Shown piece by piece: positions 15,170 to 22,576 of a DNA stretch of 42,671 nt (positions are counted from its first letter, which is position 1; every line of letters begins with the position of its first letter). A program made the translations under genes and the position numbers. Source of the DNA: a virus. Where the stretch lies: IMG/VR virus record IMGVR_UViG_3300049032_000049, positions 1 through 42,671 of that record; one strand, given 5' to 3'. The notes under the pieces are model-generated. The model had not been told where the DNA came from and made no database searches. It was given only the letters and a program-made list of their open reading frames with translations.

Positions 15170-15594
15170 AAAATCACCTTGTCAGTACTTCCAAACCCAC
15201 CAGCGCCGCGTTCAGTCTCGCTTATGGTTCCTGTTGCCTCAACAACTCCGTGAATCACCGGCATGAACACAATCTGAGCTATTGCCTCACCAACTCTGAA
15301 AATTAATGAATGATCCCCAAGGTTTATAAGCACAACGCCAATTTCTCCGCGAAAATCACTATCCACAAGACCTGCCATAACATCAACGCCAACCTTCACA
15401 GCAAGGCCTGATCTAGGCCATATTTGCGCCTGCGTCCATGGATAAAACTCAGTAGCGATACCGATTTTTACAAGTTTGCGTTCCATTGGTGCAAGCTCGA
15501 ATGAATCTGGCGTAAACAGGTCATAGCCCGCTGATCCTTCTGTTGCACGGCGCGGCATTATTGCGTCATCGCGAGTCTTAAATATTTTTATCAT
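15166..15594 (-). CDS. dut: dUTP diphosphatase (trimeric)
   Basis: 142 residues containing all five trimeric dUTPase motifs in order: AGYDL (22-26), PRSGLA (60-65), GLVDSDFRG (75-83), GEAIAQIVF (102-110) and RGAGGFGST (129-137). It converts dUTP to dUMP and pyrophosphate, keeping uracil out of phage DNA and feeding dTMP synthesis. Its start overlaps the RMF-like gene by 4 bases. Confidence 0.95.
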   Translation of the reverse strand: MIKIFKTRDDAIMPRRATEGSAGYDLFTPDSFELAPMERKLVKIGIATEFYPWTQAQIWPRSGLAVKVGVDVMAGLVDSDFRGEIGVVLINLGDHSLIFRVGEAIAQIVFMPVIHGVVEATGTISETERGAGGFGSTDKVIL

Positions 15595-15740
15595 ACCATT
15601 CCCCTTTTGCTATCAAAGTAACCAGCAGACCATGCGCACATTTTACCAATATCAGAAGCGCCCCACGGGTTAGAGTCTGGCAATCCGTTTTGATGTGCGC
15701 GGATGCCTCTTTCGTATTCCGATCTTAAAGCTGCGTTCAT
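15591..15740 (-). CDS. RMF/CrpP-like small protein
   Basis: 49 residues starting MNAALRSEYERGIRAHQNGL. The pattern RGIRAHQNGLPDSNPW ... CAWSAGYFDSKRG resembles the ribosome modulation factor family (R-G-x-A-x-x-x-G ... W-x-x-G-x). Such domains occur in phages, sometimes as CrpP-like proteins. Activity is not implied. It overlaps NinB and dUTPase by 4 bases each. Confidence 0.6.
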   Translation of the reverse strand: MNAALRSEYERGIRAHQNGLPDSNPWGASDIGKMCAWSAGYFDSKRGMV

Positions 15741-16264
15741 TTTTGTGCCTCTCGATATGATTCATAAGCTGCCAATCCTGCCTCGCTCCACTGTGCTCCA
15801 GCCATAGCCCCAGTCGCATAAAGCCATTCAACGAAAACCCGAGTAAGCTTCTTTCCCCACGGTATTGTGCTTGGCCTTATCGTTATGCGCTCGCCGGTAA
15901 GTGGACAAACTATAGTTCTCGGCGGGTTTGGTATCTTGATTTTTTCGTCGTTTAATTCCTTAATCTCATTGCAAAACCACATTACCAACAGTGCTTTGCA
16001 GACTTCTTCGCCAAAGTCATTCATCACAACTTTGCGGCCTGGCATTACAATCACGCCGGTTTTTTTAATGTCGCCAATCATTGCGTGAAACTTCTCGCGC
16101 TGCCCGTCACTTTTGGCCGTGTCAAAATCTGGCTCGTCGTCGGTAATACCTATTATCTTTGCAGCCTTACCTTTTGCAATTGAATCTCTAAGCCATGCAG
16201 TAAGCTTTGGCACAAAAGGATCTATCTGCACATCAGCATCGAATAACTTTTCAGCCCTAGCCAT
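15737..16264 (-). CDS. ninB: NinB (Orf) recombination protein
   Basis: 175 residues from ATG at 16264, with GGGGA about 10 bases upstream. It contains the NinB core: DGQREKFHAMIGDIKK, then DFGEEVCKALLVMWFCNEIK, STIPWGKKLTRVFVEWLYAT and a final WSEAGLAAYES. Lambda Orf is a DNA-binding recombination mediator that helps load the annealing protein past SSB. It may cooperate with the SSB and annealing protein of the rightward operon. Confidence 0.87.
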   Translation of the reverse strand: MARAEKLFDADVQIDPFVPKLTAWLRDSIAKGKAAKIIGITDDEPDFDTAKSDGQREKFHAMIGDIKKTGVIVMPGRKVVMNDFGEEVCKALLVMWFCNEIKELNDEKIKIPNPPRTIVCPLTGERITIRPSTIPWGKKLTRVFVEWLYATGAMAGAQWSEAGLAAYESYREAQK

Positions 16265-16436
16265 ACCAAGGAATCCCCAATTTCTCATCAGCCCAAGCCT
16301 CTGCGATATCATCGTCAGAGTATGTGTTTCCGTCTCGGTGTTCTTCCATAAAACGCTTGGCTGCCTCTACCGCAATATCAGGCATGCTACGGCGTATGTA
16401 CTCCCACTCAAATTGCTCGCGTTGTGATAGTGCCAT
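16257..16436 (-). CDS. Hypothetical small protein upstream of NinB
   Basis: 59 residues from ATG at 16436 (MALSQREQFEWEYIRRSMPD) with AAGGG 6-10 bases upstream. Helical and acidic (AAKRFMEEHRDGNTYSDDD). It overlaps NinB by 8 bases. No family recognised. Confidence 0.7.
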   Translation of the reverse strand: MALSQREQFEWEYIRRSMPDIAVEAAKRFMEEHRDGNTYSDDDIAEAWADEKLGIPWYG

Positions 16437-16455
16437 TGCCAACCCTTATTAATAC

Positions 16456-16671
16456 TTAGTTAAATATAGCGTAGATATTGCTGATCAATACAAAACTTAT
16501 CAACCAAAGAAAACAAAAGATAACGTATGCAACCATGGCCAGAAGAAATGCCGAAGCTGGCAATTCTATTCTAAGCGCGACAAAAACCATCGCAACAACC
16601 AAAAGAACAAAGAAAACAGAAATCCCTCTTTCTGCCATAAAATCATACAAAAAATATTCTTCAAACTTCAT
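16456..16671 (-). CDS. Small membrane protein
   Basis: 71 residues with two hydrophobic helices, about 18-34 (ISVFFVLLVVAMVFVALRIE) and 40-66 (AFLLAMVAYVIFCFLWLISF). It starts directly after the upstream stop. Likely inner-membrane; role unknown, possibly superinfection exclusion or host takeover by analogy with other early phage membrane peptides. Confidence 0.65.
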   Translation of the reverse strand: MKFEEYFLYDFMAERGISVFFVLLVVAMVFVALRIELPASAFLLAMVAYVIFCFLWLISFVLISNIYAIFN

Positions 16672-17103
16672 TTACTCGCCCTCTGGCTTTGGTGCTGCTG
16701 ATAGCATTGCTGTAAAGAATAGGTGTAGATAGAAGGATAGGGTATCGTCTGACTTGCTAAATCCAGCCGACCATGACCGAGTGCCATCACTAGCTATTTG
16801 CTCAAGTTGTATATGACCAAACTCATGCATATATAAACGCCACCCTTCCGGCATAGCTGCTGCTTGCGGTGGCGCGGGATGAAAATAAAGTTTATCGCCG
16901 ATTTTTGGTTTTGCAGCGCCAACACATGTTAATGAAAAATAGCGGTCTTGGTTAATCTGCACAACTTCGCATACAGGCTCTTGCTTAGATGCCTTGGCGA
17001 GTACTGCGCGCTCAATTGCTCTTGCATATTCATAAGCTTCATCAGCGTAAAGCGGGATAGCAAAATCACATTTAATTTCTTTGATTTCTTCATCGCTCAG
17101 CAT
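16672..17103 (-). CDS. Hypothetical protein with phage C-terminal beta module
   Basis: 143 residues. An N-terminal helix (LSDEEIKEIKCDFAIPLYAD) is followed by AIERAVLAKASKQEPVCEVV and a beta part with GDKLYFHPAPP. Proteins with this KQEPV ... LYFHPAPP layout are common modular phage early proteins of unknown function. It overlaps the upstream gene by 7 bases. Confidence 0.75.
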   Translation of the reverse strand: MLSDEEIKEIKCDFAIPLYADEAYEYARAIERAVLAKASKQEPVCEVVQINQDRYFSLTCVGAAKPKIGDKLYFHPAPPQAAAMPEGWRLYMHEFGHIQLEQIASDGTRSWSAGFSKSDDTLSFYLHLFFTAMLSAAPKPEGE

Positions 17104-17648
17104 GATGGCTTTACCTCGGATTGTGGAAATAACAAATCAATCACCTCGCAAACTTCTTCGCGAATCGCCAATAAGTACCCTTGGTCGTAAGCATCTTCCC
17201 TGAGTTTTGCGTTACCAGCTTGATTTGTAAGTCCATCAGCTACATGTTCAAGTTTTTGTTTAATATCATCCTGTATTGGCATTGCTGGCACGGGGGATAA
17301 GTAAAGTGCGCGAATAGGCCATCGACCGTCTTCAATGGTGTCATTCTTGTGCTTTTCATTTGCAAACCAGCTCCAGACGCCAAATGTAGATAAGTATTGC
17401 CATTCAACAGGCTTCTGCTCCCGCGCCTCACGAATGATCTGCTGAGATGTTTTAAGGTCATCAAGCACACTTTTAATTGCTATCTCAAGCGTAACAGCAT
17501 CAGGCAACTCAACTGCTGATGGATTTAACAGCAAGTATAAATCCTGAAACTCGCGCTTTTCAGCCTCTGCCGACTCTAGTTTCTGGCGCAACTGATCAAT
17601 CTCAATCAGCGCATTAGCCAGCGTTTTTGTATTGTCTGTTACTTCCAT
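17097..17648 (-). CDS. Hypothetical coiled-coil protein, related in build to its neighbour
   Basis: 183 residues. Residues 1-40 form a coiled coil (NALIEIDQLRQKLESAEAEK). A REQKPVEWQYLSTFGVWSWF module ending ALYLSPVP follows, then a helical tail. The KPVEW ... LYLSPVP unit resembles the KQEPV ... LYFHPAPP unit of the next gene, suggesting shared modular ancestry. ACGGGAG lies before ATG. Confidence 0.72.
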   Translation of the reverse strand: MEVTDNTKTLANALIEIDQLRQKLESAEAEKREFQDLYLLLNPSAVELPDAVTLEIAIKSVLDDLKTSQQIIREAREQKPVEWQYLSTFGVWSWFANEKHKNDTIEDGRWPIRALYLSPVPAMPIQDDIKQKLEHVADGLTNQAGNAKLREDAYDQGYLLAIREEVCEVIDLLFPQSEVKPSC

Positions 17649-17716
17649 TACAATCTCCCGTTAATTTCAGACATTCTGAAGCATTGGTGGTGGGGGTAAA
17701 GTGGTTTAACTGTTCT

Positions 17717-18346
17717 TTACGAAAACAAATCAGCAACCTTGTTTTTGTGCATTTGACTGAATATCTGTAATCCAAGCTCCGGGTGTACGCAATTCCTTAG
17801 AATCTGCGCCGGGCAATGATTATTTCCATAGTAAATATTTTCATCGTAGTGAATGCCAAGCCATTCCTGCATAGCTTTTTTACCATCGACATTGCACATA
17901 TTTATAAAATTGCTTGGCTGCTTAACTTCTTCAGCATGAAAATCAAAGTTAGACCATATTAAGTGCCTTCCAACGCGGGTCCTGGGAGCAATTAACGGCT
18001 CATAATGCGGCACTACGTTTTCAACAACCCACTTACCTTTAAAAAAGTGAGTTAAGAATAGGATCTCCTGATAAAGGCTCATATCAACATAGCGTCGTAG
18101 CTTATGCCGGGTTGCCTTTGCCATTTTGCTGTGCGTCTGGCATGGCGGGCTTGACCAAACAAAATCAAAGTGCTCATGGTTATCCAGTAAGTACTGATGG
18201 GCATCCCCAACAATAACCTCATCCTCCGGGTGAAGATTTTTATAAACAGCAGCTATCTTTGGCTCAAGCTCGACCGCCGTTACCTCGCAGCCTTCCCAAA
18301 GCTTCCTGTTTCCACCAAGCCCGGCGTATAAATTCAAAACTTTCAT
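17717..18346 (-). CDS. Compact DNA C5-cytosine methyltransferase
   Basis: 209 residues from ATG at 18346, with AGGAG 9 bases upstream. C5 motifs are clear: motif I LNLYAGLGGN (4-13), motif IV SSPPCQ (65-70, catalytic Cys69), motif VI VVENV (108-112), and a motif VIII-like PRTRVGRH (121-128). The protein is well below the roughly 300 or more residues of usual restriction-linked enzymes, so target recognition is reduced. No cognate nuclease is adjacent, so it is an orphan enzyme likely protecting phage DNA. It overlaps the upstream peptide by 4 bases. Confidence 0.88.
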   Translation of the reverse strand: MKVLNLYAGLGGNRKLWEGCEVTAVELEPKIAAVYKNLHPEDEVIVGDAHQYLLDNHEHFDFVWSSPPCQTHSKMAKATRHKLRRYVDMSLYQEILFLTHFFKGKWVVENVVPHYEPLIAPRTRVGRHLIWSNFDFHAEEVKQPSNFINMCNVDGKKAMQEWLGIHYDENIYYGNNHCPAQILRNCVHPELGLQIFSQMHKNKVADLFS

Positions 18347-18450
18347 TCTGCCCACTCCTGGCTAAAGCTATCATGCTCAAAACCTTCAATTACCTGTATG
18401 CCGTGCTTATCCATGCAGGCTAGGAAATATGCTGGGAATATATTGTGCAT
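18343..18450 (-). CDS. 35-residue peptide before the methyltransferase
   Basis: MHNIFPAYFLACMDKHGIQV, ending FSQEWAE. AAGGG lies about 8 bases before ATG, and it overlaps the methyltransferase by ATGA. The coupling and Shine-Dalgarno support translation. Function unknown. Confidence 0.6.
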   Translation of the reverse strand: MHNIFPAYFLACMDKHGIQVIEGFEHDSFSQEWAE

Positions 18451-18451
18451 T

Positions 18452-18655
18452 TTATTTACCCTTAAATAACCAATTGTAAAAACGCCTAATTGAATAGCTT
18501 CTGATATACGAAACAACAAATAAAGATGCCTGAATTTTTAAACTTGTTTCAGGTGCAACCCCAAAAATAGTTAAAACAATAAAAGCAAACAGAAGCCCCA
18601 CTATGTTTTGTGTAAGCGCTTCATAATGAGAGTGAAGCTTTGATTGCGCGCTCAT
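18452..18655 (-). CDS. Small membrane protein (DUF7220-like)
   Basis: 67 residues. SKLHSHYEALTQNIVGLLFA begins a pattern shared by a phage membrane family: an amphipathic start, a first helix (IVGLLFAFIVLTIFGV), a second helix (IQASLFVVSYIRSYSIRRF) and a basic RRFYNWLF end. Two transmembrane helices. Role unknown. It overlaps the upstream gene by 4 bases. Confidence 0.7.
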   Translation of the reverse strand: MSAQSKLHSHYEALTQNIVGLLFAFIVLTIFGVAPETSLKIQASLFVVSYIRSYSIRRFYNWLFKGK

Positions 18656-18756
18656 TCTTCACCCCAATTAAGTCCATCAATCCAATCGTAAAAAGCGCTG
18701 TAGTCAGCGAAGAGGTCGAGCTGCTGCTCTCTAATTTGAGAATATTTATCAATCAT
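18652..18756 (-). CDS. 34-residue acidic peptide
   Basis: MIDKYSQIREQQLDLFADYS, ending DWIDGLNWGEE. It overlaps the upstream gene by 8 bases and the downstream gene by ATGA. Acidic and aromatic. Function unknown. Confidence 0.6.
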   Translation of the reverse strand: MIDKYSQIREQQLDLFADYSAFYDWIDGLNWGEE

Positions 18757-18943
18757 CGCAATTAATAATCCCTGCTTTTCTCAGCTTATCAATACCTTCC
18801 AATATCACGTTACATGCGTCAATCGCATATTCGATATCACCATCGTTAGGTACATCTTTGCAGCTGCCAATAAATATCTCTTCTAGCCCGCACGCTTTTA
18901 GTTTTAGCTGATGCAAAATATTGCACTTTTCATCGTCACCCAT
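18749..18943 (-). CDS. Hypothetical protein
   Basis: 64 residues starting MGDDEKCNILHQLKLKACGL. Helical, with the Asp-rich stretch SCKDVPNDGDIEYAIDACNV and four Cys. TAGGAGA lies 7 bases before ATG. No family recognised. Confidence 0.7.
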   Translation of the reverse strand: MGDDEKCNILHQLKLKACGLEEIFIGSCKDVPNDGDIEYAIDACNVILEGIDKLRKAGIINCDD

Positions 18944-19002
18944 ACCTATCTCCTATCTGTGTTTATGTATTATCGACTTAATGGTGGGGATTGAGGGAAG
19001 AT

Positions 19003-19260
19003 TTACAAAGTTTTACACTCGCCAAAATGATCGACAGCTTTTTGGTAAATTGCTTTTATCGTTGTCCAACTAACAGGAACTTTTACGGTTACATAGTTTG
19101 TACCTTCGCAGTAAAGGCAATCTTCATTATCTTCGTCATCCATATCGACACACTCCATGCATGGCTGCTCATATTCTTCGTAGAACTCGCCAATCATTAA
19201 ACTTTTACCGCCATTTGCTGCGGTTAACTCTTTTGGAATAACTACAGTTTCATTGCTCAT
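19003..19260 (-). CDS. Zinc-finger protein with paired CxxC
   Basis: 85 residues from ATG at 19260 with AGAGGA 7 bases upstream. QPCMECVDMDDEDNEDCLYC contains two CxxC pairs as in DnaJ-type zinc knuckles, between a beta N-terminus and a helical C-terminus. Probably metal binding; function unknown. Confidence 0.72.
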   Translation of the reverse strand: MSNETVVIPKELTAANGGKSLMIGEFYEEYEQPCMECVDMDDEDNEDCLYCEGTNYVTVKVPVSWTTIKAIYQKAVDHFGECKTL

Positions 19261-19304
19261 TTTCAATTCCTCTCCAGTCTTTCGTTGTAGGCTATCTAGG
19301 CCAG

Positions 19305-19550
19305 TTAAATTCGATTAATTGCAGCTCTTGAAGCAAGCCAAATCTCCCAACAGGTTTGGGTGTCTTTATCCGCGAAAGGCTCGCCATGTGATGAATAAAT
19401 TACATCAAGGCACAGTCCTTTTTTTAAAGCCCAACCCCTAAACTGCTCTCTACATTGACCAGTAAGGTCTGTTAAATAATGATCGACAACGCAACCCTTT
19501 AGCTTGGTTTCATTTGAGCAATATATATTATCGGTTTTATCATTTTGCAT
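19305..19550 (-). CDS. Hypothetical protein
   Basis: 81 residues from ATG at 19550 (MQNDKTDNIYCSNETK), with GGAG 10 bases upstream; an in-frame ATG at 19559 is too near the Shine-Dalgarno. QFRGWALKKGLCLDVIYSSH then CWEIWLASRAAINRI recalls small phage proteins with an EIWLASRA ending. It overlaps the upstream gene by 11 bases. Confidence 0.7.
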   Translation of the reverse strand: MQNDKTDNIYCSNETKLKGCVVDHYLTDLTGQCREQFRGWALKKGLCLDVIYSSHGEPFADKDTQTCWEIWLASRAAINRI

Positions 19551-19815
19551 TTTTAACATTCTCCGAAAGCTTTGATTTAAGATCTTTAATTATTTCGCGC
19601 AATTCTTTTATATGAACCTGATAAATTGCTGCATCCGCTGCCGAATGCCATTGAGGTGTTGGGCCTCCATCTCTTGTGCATTGGCCTTCTTGGTATTCAG
19701 CAAGAACCCTTTCTTGTTCATAGCTATTAACCATCTCCCAATGCTTTTCGCACATCAAATGCTCTGGCTTGCAACCAGTTCTACAGCCTATTGCATGGCA
19801 TGTATGGTTACTCAT
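19540..19815 (-). CDS. Hypothetical zinc-binding protein
   Basis: 91 residues from ATG at 19815 with GGAGA 9 bases upstream. The start MSNHTCHAIGCRTGCKPEHL then MCEKHWEMV matches a common small phage protein type with CHAxGC and MCxxHW motifs that likely bind zinc. A coiled coil ends the protein. It lies shortly after dnaB. Confidence 0.75.
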   Translation of the reverse strand: MSNHTCHAIGCRTGCKPEHLMCEKHWEMVNSYEQERVLAEYQEGQCTRDGGPTPQWHSAADAAIYQVHIKELREIIKDLKSKLSENVKNAK

Positions 19816-19894
19816 TTCGCAGTTTCTCCAATCTTTCCAAATCAGCCTTTTCGGCATCTGTTAGTGGTTTAGGCTCTAGCTTGTCGTCGAGCAT
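19808..19894 (-). CDS. 28-residue peptide directly after dnaB
   Basis: MLDDKLEPKPLTDAEKADLE then a short helix. ATG directly follows the dnaB TAA and the end overlaps the next gene by 8 bases. A charged helical peptide. It may mainly pass ribosomes on to the next gene. Confidence 0.45.
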   Translation of the reverse strand: MLDDKLEPKPLTDAEKADLERLEKLRNE

Positions 19895-21256
19895 TTAATC
19901 AAATCCTTTCTTCTGCCGCCCATAACTTTGCTGTTCTTTACTATCTTGCCAGTCAAAAATATAACTAGATGAGTCAAAATTAATAAATCTTGCGAATTGC
20001 AACTCAGCACCTAAAACATCGGTGCCAACTTCGCCCTCCCTGAATTTCGACGTGATGAATTCAGCCATGCCTTTGTTCGGCGTGTTTTCGTTGTAGTATT
20101 CGTCGCGATAGATAAACGTGATTATGTCGGCGTCTTGCTCAATCTGCCCCGACTCCCGCAGGTCTGACATTGATGGGCGCTTGTTGCCTTGCTTCTCTAC
20201 GCCACGATTAAGCTGTGACAAGGCCATTACCGGACAGCCCAAAGTTTTTGCCATAGCTTTGATTTCGCGACTAACGCTTGATACTTCCTCGAAACGGTTT
20301 TTAGCTTTTGAGTTTGTCATCAGTTGCAAGTAGTCAATTACCACCAGCCCAAGCTTGTTGTATCGGTTAAATTTTCTCGCGATGGCCTTTGCTCGATTAA
20401 TATCAATCGCCGGAATATCCACAATATGAATTTTCAGGTCTTTCAAAATCGTTGTCGCAGTTGATAGCTTGTGCCAGTCATCCTCCAGTAGCTTTCCTGT
20501 GCGGATGCGGCCAGATGGCAACCCACCTGACGCACTCAAGAGACGGTCGGTAAGTTCGTCCTTACCCATCTCAAGCGAAAAGATCAAAACCTCTTTGCCT
20601 TGTCTTGCTTGGTTGAGCGCAACGTTGAGAGCAAATGCCGTTTTACCTTGACCTGGGCGCGCAGCTAGAACCCACATGGCAACCTGTGATATTCCCTGAT
20701 AGCGCTCATCCAGTGCGTTAAAGCCAGTCATCAGCCCGCGCGGCTTCTTGTCGTGGAACTTTTCGTCAATCTCCTTAATTCTGGCTTTCAGGATCACATT
20801 GAAATTAATAACCTCGGCACCGTCTCTGCGCTCAAGGCCTGAAAGTTCGCCGTGTAGCGTGTCTAACTTGTCGTCTACTGGGATCGATTCATCGTCGCCC
20901 AGCTCAGCGATACGCTGGCCAGCCTCGGTTATGCGGCGCTCCATTGCGCGATCTGCCAAAATACTGGCGTATGCCTTAACGTTTGCAGCACTGGGGGTGT
21001 TGTTCGCTATCTCCACCAAGTACCCAAGGCCGCCAACCCTTTCCAGTTCGCCGCTATCGTTTAATTTCTCGCTCAGGGTAATCACGTCGACAGTTTTACC
21101 AGTCGCTCCCATATCGCAAATGGCAGCGAATATGGCGCGGTTGTCGATATTGTAAAAATCGTCCGCCGTGCATATCTCCAAAACGTCATCCAGTCGATTG
21201 GGATCTAACAGCAATCCGCCAATCACGCTTTGCTCTGCTTCGATGCTGAATCTCAT
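19895..21256 (-). CDS. dnaB: Replicative DNA helicase (DnaB family)
   Basis: 453 residues. The N-terminal domain (EAEQSVIGGLLLDPNRLDDV) is followed by RPGQGKTA at about 200-207 (Walker A) and VVIDYLQLM (Walker B). The block ALSQLNRGVEKQ ... RPSMSDLRESGQIEQDADI is the DnaB H3/H4 signature. The hexamer unwinds DNA 5' to 3' at the fork and recruits host primase. It overlaps the initiator gene by 4 bases, an O-P-like arrangement with a complete helicase instead of a loader. Confidence 0.95.
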   Translation of the reverse strand: MRFSIEAEQSVIGGLLLDPNRLDDVLEICTADDFYNIDNRAIFAAICDMGATGKTVDVITLSEKLNDSGELERVGGLGYLVEIANNTPSAANVKAYASILADRAMERRITEAGQRIAELGDDESIPVDDKLDTLHGELSGLERRDGAEVINFNVILKARIKEIDEKFHDKKPRGLMTGFNALDERYQGISQVAMWVLAARPGQGKTAFALNVALNQARQGKEVLIFSLEMGKDELTDRLLSASGGLPSGRIRTGKLLEDDWHKLSTATTILKDLKIHIVDIPAIDINRAKAIARKFNRYNKLGLVVIDYLQLMTNSKAKNRFEEVSSVSREIKAMAKTLGCPVMALSQLNRGVEKQGNKRPSMSDLRESGQIEQDADIITFIYRDEYYNENTPNKGMAEFITSKFREGEVGTDVLGAELQFARFINFDSSSYIFDWQDSKEQQSYGRQKKGFD

Positions 21257-22011
21257 TTGTCCTCTCGCTTATCTCTGTTTTTCATTGCAGTCATGTTTTG
21301 TTGTCCAAGTGTCGTTAGCTGGTATCCAGTGCCATCGTTCCACCAAAGCTTAAACCAGTTGCCACGAACCGCCTTGCTGAACACTGCGCGCCAATCCTTG
21401 TACCGCTTGCTGTCATCAGTGTATCGAGCCTTGAACTCTACCCATGCTAACCGAAGGTAATCAGGATCTATCCCAGCATCTTGCGCATACTCGAATATCG
21501 GATTGTCATCAGGTATTGGTTTTTCGCCAGATTCTTTCAAGATTTCCATCCATCTAGAAAAAGTTACCAGCGGCTTGCCGGTGGGCTTATCTTTTTTTAC
21601 TGGTTCTTGGTTATTGGTTATTGGTTTATGGTTATTGGTTAGTTCATCACTTGTTGAACATGTGTTTAACGCTTGTTGATCATCTGCTTGTTTTTGTCTA
21701 GCTTCTGCTGACTTTTTTCCAGCATTTGATCGTTTTTCCTGCTTTTCCCTGTAATCAATGATTTCTTTCTCTATCCGGCCATGAATCCATTTATTATCCT
21801 GATTGACAAAATACCGGCCTAAAACATAGTCAACTTCTTGCTGGTATTCTCGTAAACCTATCAAGCGAGCAACATCTGATGAGCACCCGTTGAACGGCTG
21901 CTCAGCAAGATAATACTCATCAATTAACCTGCGATAGGCTAAGTCTTCAATTGGTGAAAGGCCTTTTGTGTGCGATGAATAGTCGCCAATATTGAATTGG
22001 AAGTAGTGCAT
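21253..22011 (-). CDS. Replication initiator (DUF1376 / YdaU-like)
   Basis: 252 residues. The N-terminal 60 (HYFQFNIGDYSSHTKGLSPI, then AYRRLIDEYYL) are the DUF1376 winged-helix-like domain of phage O-type initiators. The middle is a low-complexity Asn/Pro/Thr linker encoded by 7-bp iterons at 21601-21642. The C-terminal domain has FSRWMEILKESGEKPIPDDN and WVEFKARYTDDSKRYKDWRA. It is expected to bind the origin and load the adjacent helicase. Confidence 0.82.
   Translation of the reverse strand: MHYFQFNIGDYSSHTKGLSPIEDLAYRRLIDEYYLAEQPFNGCSSDVARLIGLREYQQEVDYVLGRYFVNQDNKWIHGRIEKEIIDYREKQEKRSNAGKKSAEARQKQADDQQALNTCSTSDELTNNHKPITNNQEPVKKDKPTGKPLVTFSRWMEILKESGEKPIPDDNPIFEYAQDAGIDPDYLRLAWVEFKARYTDDSKRYKDWRAVFSKAVRGNWFKLWWNDGTGYQLTTLGQQNMTAMKNRDKREDK
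21601..21642. repeat. Six 7-bp iterons inside the initiator gene (putative origin)
   Basis: Six contiguous 7-mers: TGGTTCT, TGGTTAT, TGGTTAT, TGGTTTA, TGGTTAT, TGGTTAG. The neighbouring 60 bases contain two CTTGTTGA-A/T-CA units and an imperfect palindrome GTTGAACATGTGTTTAAC. Iterons within an O-type gene mark the lambda origin, so this is a good candidate ori. The repeats encode the linker TNNHKPITNNQEP. Confidence 0.65.
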
Positions 22012-22013
22012 GG

Positions 22014-22163
22014 TTAAATACTCAGATACAGAGTAAGCAGAAAAGCGCGCACGGCCTTTTTCTTGCTGTAGGCGTACTTGATATTGGCGGCGGCTCGATC
22101 GGCCTTGGATTGCAATTCTGCGCAGCGCTGTAACTGCTCGGGGGATTTGTATGGGTATTTCAT
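22014..22163 (-). CDS. Small basic protein
   Basis: 49 residues, MKYPYKSPEQLQRCAELQSK then KYAYSKKKAVRAFLLTLYLS. It overlaps the upstream gene by 4 bases (ATGA) and ends 2 bases before the initiator ATG. Basic and helical. Function unknown. Confidence 0.6.
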   Translation of the reverse strand: MKYPYKSPEQLQRCAELQSKADRAAANIKYAYSKKKAVRAFLLTLYLSI

Positions 22164-22576
22164 AGCTCAGGCACCACCAATACAGTAGAGTTTCTGTGAT
22201 CGCGAGCTATGCGTGATAGGCGAGTCTTGGCGATACCGAAGCGCTTTTTAGCTGCTTTACGGTCATCTACCAATTGCTGGGTTAGCTTGCAGCATTCGCA
22301 AAGCTCTGGCTGGTCTTCGCCTTCCGGAAGCTCTGGCTCATCGCCACATTCTTCGTATGGGTATTTGGAATTGTTCCAGCGATCATATTCAAGGTGCTTT
22401 GTATTCCAATCCCAAAGCAGCTCAAAGCATTGTTTTTCAGTGTCAGCGGCACATCTTCTAACGTAGTAGCCATGCTCATTCATTCGCTGAGTAGATTCCG
22501 ATATTTGCTCGCCAAGCCGGATTATCTCAAGTCTTGCCGCGTCATACTCAAGGATTGCTCTTAGTTCGTAGCTCAT
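22160..22576 (-). CDS. Hypothetical protein
   Basis: 138 residues from ATG at 22576, sharing one base with the rha TAA (TAATG). A long helix (LRAILEYDAARLEIIRLGEQ) is followed by CGDEPELPEGEDQPELCECC, an acidic Cys-rich loop, and then a basic helix. Possible zinc binding via CECC. Position between rha and the initiator suggests an early replication-time role. No family recognised. Confidence 0.72.
   Translation of the reverse strand: MSYELRAILEYDAARLEIIRLGEQISESTQRMNEHGYYVRRCAADTEKQCFELLWDWNTKHLEYDRWNNSKYPYEECGDEPELPEGEDQPELCECCKLTQQLVDDRKAAKKRFGIAKTRLSRIARDHRNSTVLVVPEL

Noticed and set aside
21601-21642. CRISPR-like array
   Set aside because: The repeats are 7 bp with no spacers and lie inside a coding gene; iterons fit better.
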